5,245 nt of DNA, taken from an uncultured Fibrobacter sp. (GTDB lineage: Bacteria > Fibrobacterota > Fibrobacteria > Fibrobacterales > Fibrobacteraceae). How positions within the stretch are numbered: the first letter of the stretch is position 1; every line of letters starts with the position of its first letter. Both the position numbers and the translations under genes were made by a program. The notes below the pieces were generated by a model. It made no database searches. It worked only from the letters and a program-made list of their open reading frames with translations, and was not told the DNA's origin. The stretch lies in contig CAMZFJ010000175.1 in NCBI GenBank assembly GCA_947306025.1, positions 1-5,245 of the forward strand, read 5' to 3'. Positions 3,860 to 5,245 of the stretch are shown here, piece after piece.

Positions 3860-5245
3860 TACTTTCCTTCGCTGCTGCAGCTTCTTCAGCGGCCTTCTTA
3901 GCCTTTTCTTCGGCTTCTTCGCGGGCAACGTCTTCCAACGTACGGGCAACCTTGACTTCCTTGAAGAAGATGAGGCTGTCGCCTTCCTTGATATCGTCGT
4001 AACCCTTGAGGCCGATACCGCACTCGAAGCCACGAGCGACAGACTTGACGTCGTCCTTCATGCGCTTGAGAGACTGAACTGCGGTCGTACCGAGTTCCAC
4101 ACCATTGCGGTAAACGCGGACATGGCTCGTGCGGTCGACTTCGCCGTCGGTAACCATACAGCCAGCGATGAGACCGACCTTCGGGACCTTGAACACCTGG
4201 CGGATTTCGGCTTCGCCAACGAGTTCTTCGCGCATAATCGGCTTGAGGAGGCCTTCCACAGCGTTCTTGATATCTTCAATGCAGTCGTAAATCACACGGT
4301 AGTTGCGGATTTCGATGCCTTCCTTCTGGGCCATTTCGCGGACAGCGAGAGACGGCATAAGGTGGAAGGAGATGATGATTGCCTGTGCAGTCGTTGCAAA
4401 CAGGATATCGGATTCCGTAATCGTACCCACACCCTTGCGGATGATGTTGACGCGGACTTCCTTGTTGGTAAGCTTTTCGAGGGAAGCGGCCAAAGCTTCT
4501 GCAGAACCACCCACGTCGGCCTTGACGATGAGGTTGAGTTCGGAGAGCGTACCTTCCTTCTTGGCGTTGAAGGAGTTTTCGAGAGACACAGTCTTACGGG
4601 CGCGGAGATCGCGTTCACGAGCAGCCATACGGCGCTTGGAAGCAATTTCACGTGCGGTCTTTTCGTCTTCCACCACAACGAGTTCATCACCGGCCTGCGG
4701 AGTACCGTCAAAGCCGAGCACCTGGCACGGAGCAGAAGGCGGAACTTCCTTCAACTGGACACCACGTTCATTGAACATGGCACGGACACGACCTGCGTAG
4801 ATACCGCAAACAAACGGGTCACCCACATGGAGCGTACCGTTCTGCACGAGGATCGTAGCCATGGAACCCTTACCCACGTCGAGCTTGGATTCAACGACAG
4901 CGCCACGGGCGTGCGTATCCGGGTTGGCCTTGAGTTCCAAAATTTCAGCTTCGAGAGCGAGCGTTTCGAGGAGGACATCCATGCCCTGACCCGTACGTGC
5001 AGAAACTTCGATACAGCTGGTCTGACCGCCCCACTGTTCGACTTCTACACCGCGTTCTGCGAGCTGGGCGCGAATCTTGTCCGGGTTTGCGGTCGGCAAG
5101 TCCATCTTCGTAATGGCAACGACCATCGGCACATTTTCGCGCTTGGCAAGTTCAATACATTCAACCGTCTGCGGCATCACCATGGAGTCGGCAGCCACGA
5201 CGAGAACGATAACGTCGGTCACCTGGGAACCGCGAGCACGCATAG
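3855..5245 (-). CDS. infB: Translation initiation factor IF-2, C-terminal part (5' end outside window)
   Basis: IF-2 is the GTPase that places initiator fMet-tRNA on the 30S subunit and promotes 50S joining. The frame is open to the right edge. The Met at 5243 is internal, lying just after the expected G3 DTPGHEAF motif. Numbering from it, the rest of the G domain (1 to about 105) begins MRARGSQVTDVIVLVVAAD and carries G4 as TKMD (45-48) and G5 as SARTGQG (81-87). Domain II (about 108-200), a charged linker helix (about 193-235), domain III (about 236-340, with LNLIVKADVGGSAEAL) and the fMet-tRNA-binding C-terminal domain (about 340-437, with GLIAGCMVTDGEV and FECGIGLKGYDDIKEGD) follow in normal order. 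Most IF-2 proteins have G4 as NKxD and end near the ARTL block; here a 24-residue Ala/Glu/Lys-rich tail (about 439-462) follows. It is first in the infB-rbfA-truB-ribF run. Loss of the N-terminal half is due only to the window edge. Confidence 0.97.
   Translation of the reverse strand, partial: MRARGSQVTDVIVLVVAADSMVMPQTVECIELAKRENVPMVVAITKMDLPTANPDKIRAQLAERGVEVEQWGGQTSCIEVSARTGQGMDVLLETLALEAEILELKANPDTHARGAVVESKLDVGKGSMATILVQNGTLHVGDPFVCGIYAGRVRAMFNERGVQLKEVPPSAPCQVLGFDGTPQAGDELVVVEDEKTAREIASKRRMAARERDLRARKTVSLENSFNAKKEGTLSELNLIVKADVGGSAEALAASLEKLTNKEVRVNIIRKGVGTITESDILFATTAQAIIISFHLMPSLAVREMAQKEGIEIRNYRVIYDCIEDIKNAVEGLLKPIMREELVGEAEIRQVFKVPKVGLIAGCMVTDGEVDRTSHVRVYRNGVELGTTAVQSLKRMKDDVKSVARGFECGIGLKGYDDIKEGDSLIFFKEVKVARTLEDVAREEAEEKAKKAAEEAAAAKESN

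Overview
The window is ordinary bacterial chromosome. It carries the 3' end of a SNF2-family helicase gene on the + strand. Facing it on the - strand is the conserved translation/cofactor cluster infB-rbfA-truB-ribF. Gene order, protein sequences, and the dispersed repeats of the GTCATCCTGA...GAAGGA and CCCTGAGC...CGAAGGG types remind me of Fibrobacter (Fibrobacterota). That assignment is from memory and is not proven here.

Layout: 1-1268 is the helicase C-terminal part, cut by the window start. 1269-1408 is a convergent intergenic gap with a candidate terminator for the helicase. 1409-2302 is ribF (FMN/FAD synthesis). 2303-2369 is a short gap holding a palindromic repeat that touches the truB stop. 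2370-3335 is truB (tRNA pseudouridine 55 synthase). 3336-3689 is rbfA (30S maturation factor), whose stop codon abuts the truB TTG start. 3690-3854 is an unusual gap made of nested inverted repeats with period-7 runs at both ends. 3855-5245 is infB (translation initiation factor IF-2), missing its N-terminal region and the first GTPase motifs.

The four - strand genes run infB to ribF. IF-2, RbfA and TruB act on initiation, 30S assembly and tRNA modification; RibF makes FMN and FAD and travels with this cluster in many bacteria. rbfA and truB look translationally coupled, while the infB-rbfA junction is interrupted by the repeat element.

I see no defence system, phage, CRISPR array or RNA gene. 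The most interesting signal is the repeat ecology. Two short-palindrome families sit in or against coding DNA, and two of the insertions are read through in frame (helicase and TruB). All the palindromes fold into hairpins with the same tandem G-A / A-G mismatch step, and one stem pair shows a compensatory swap. The infB-rbfA gap is a second, differently built palindromic element.
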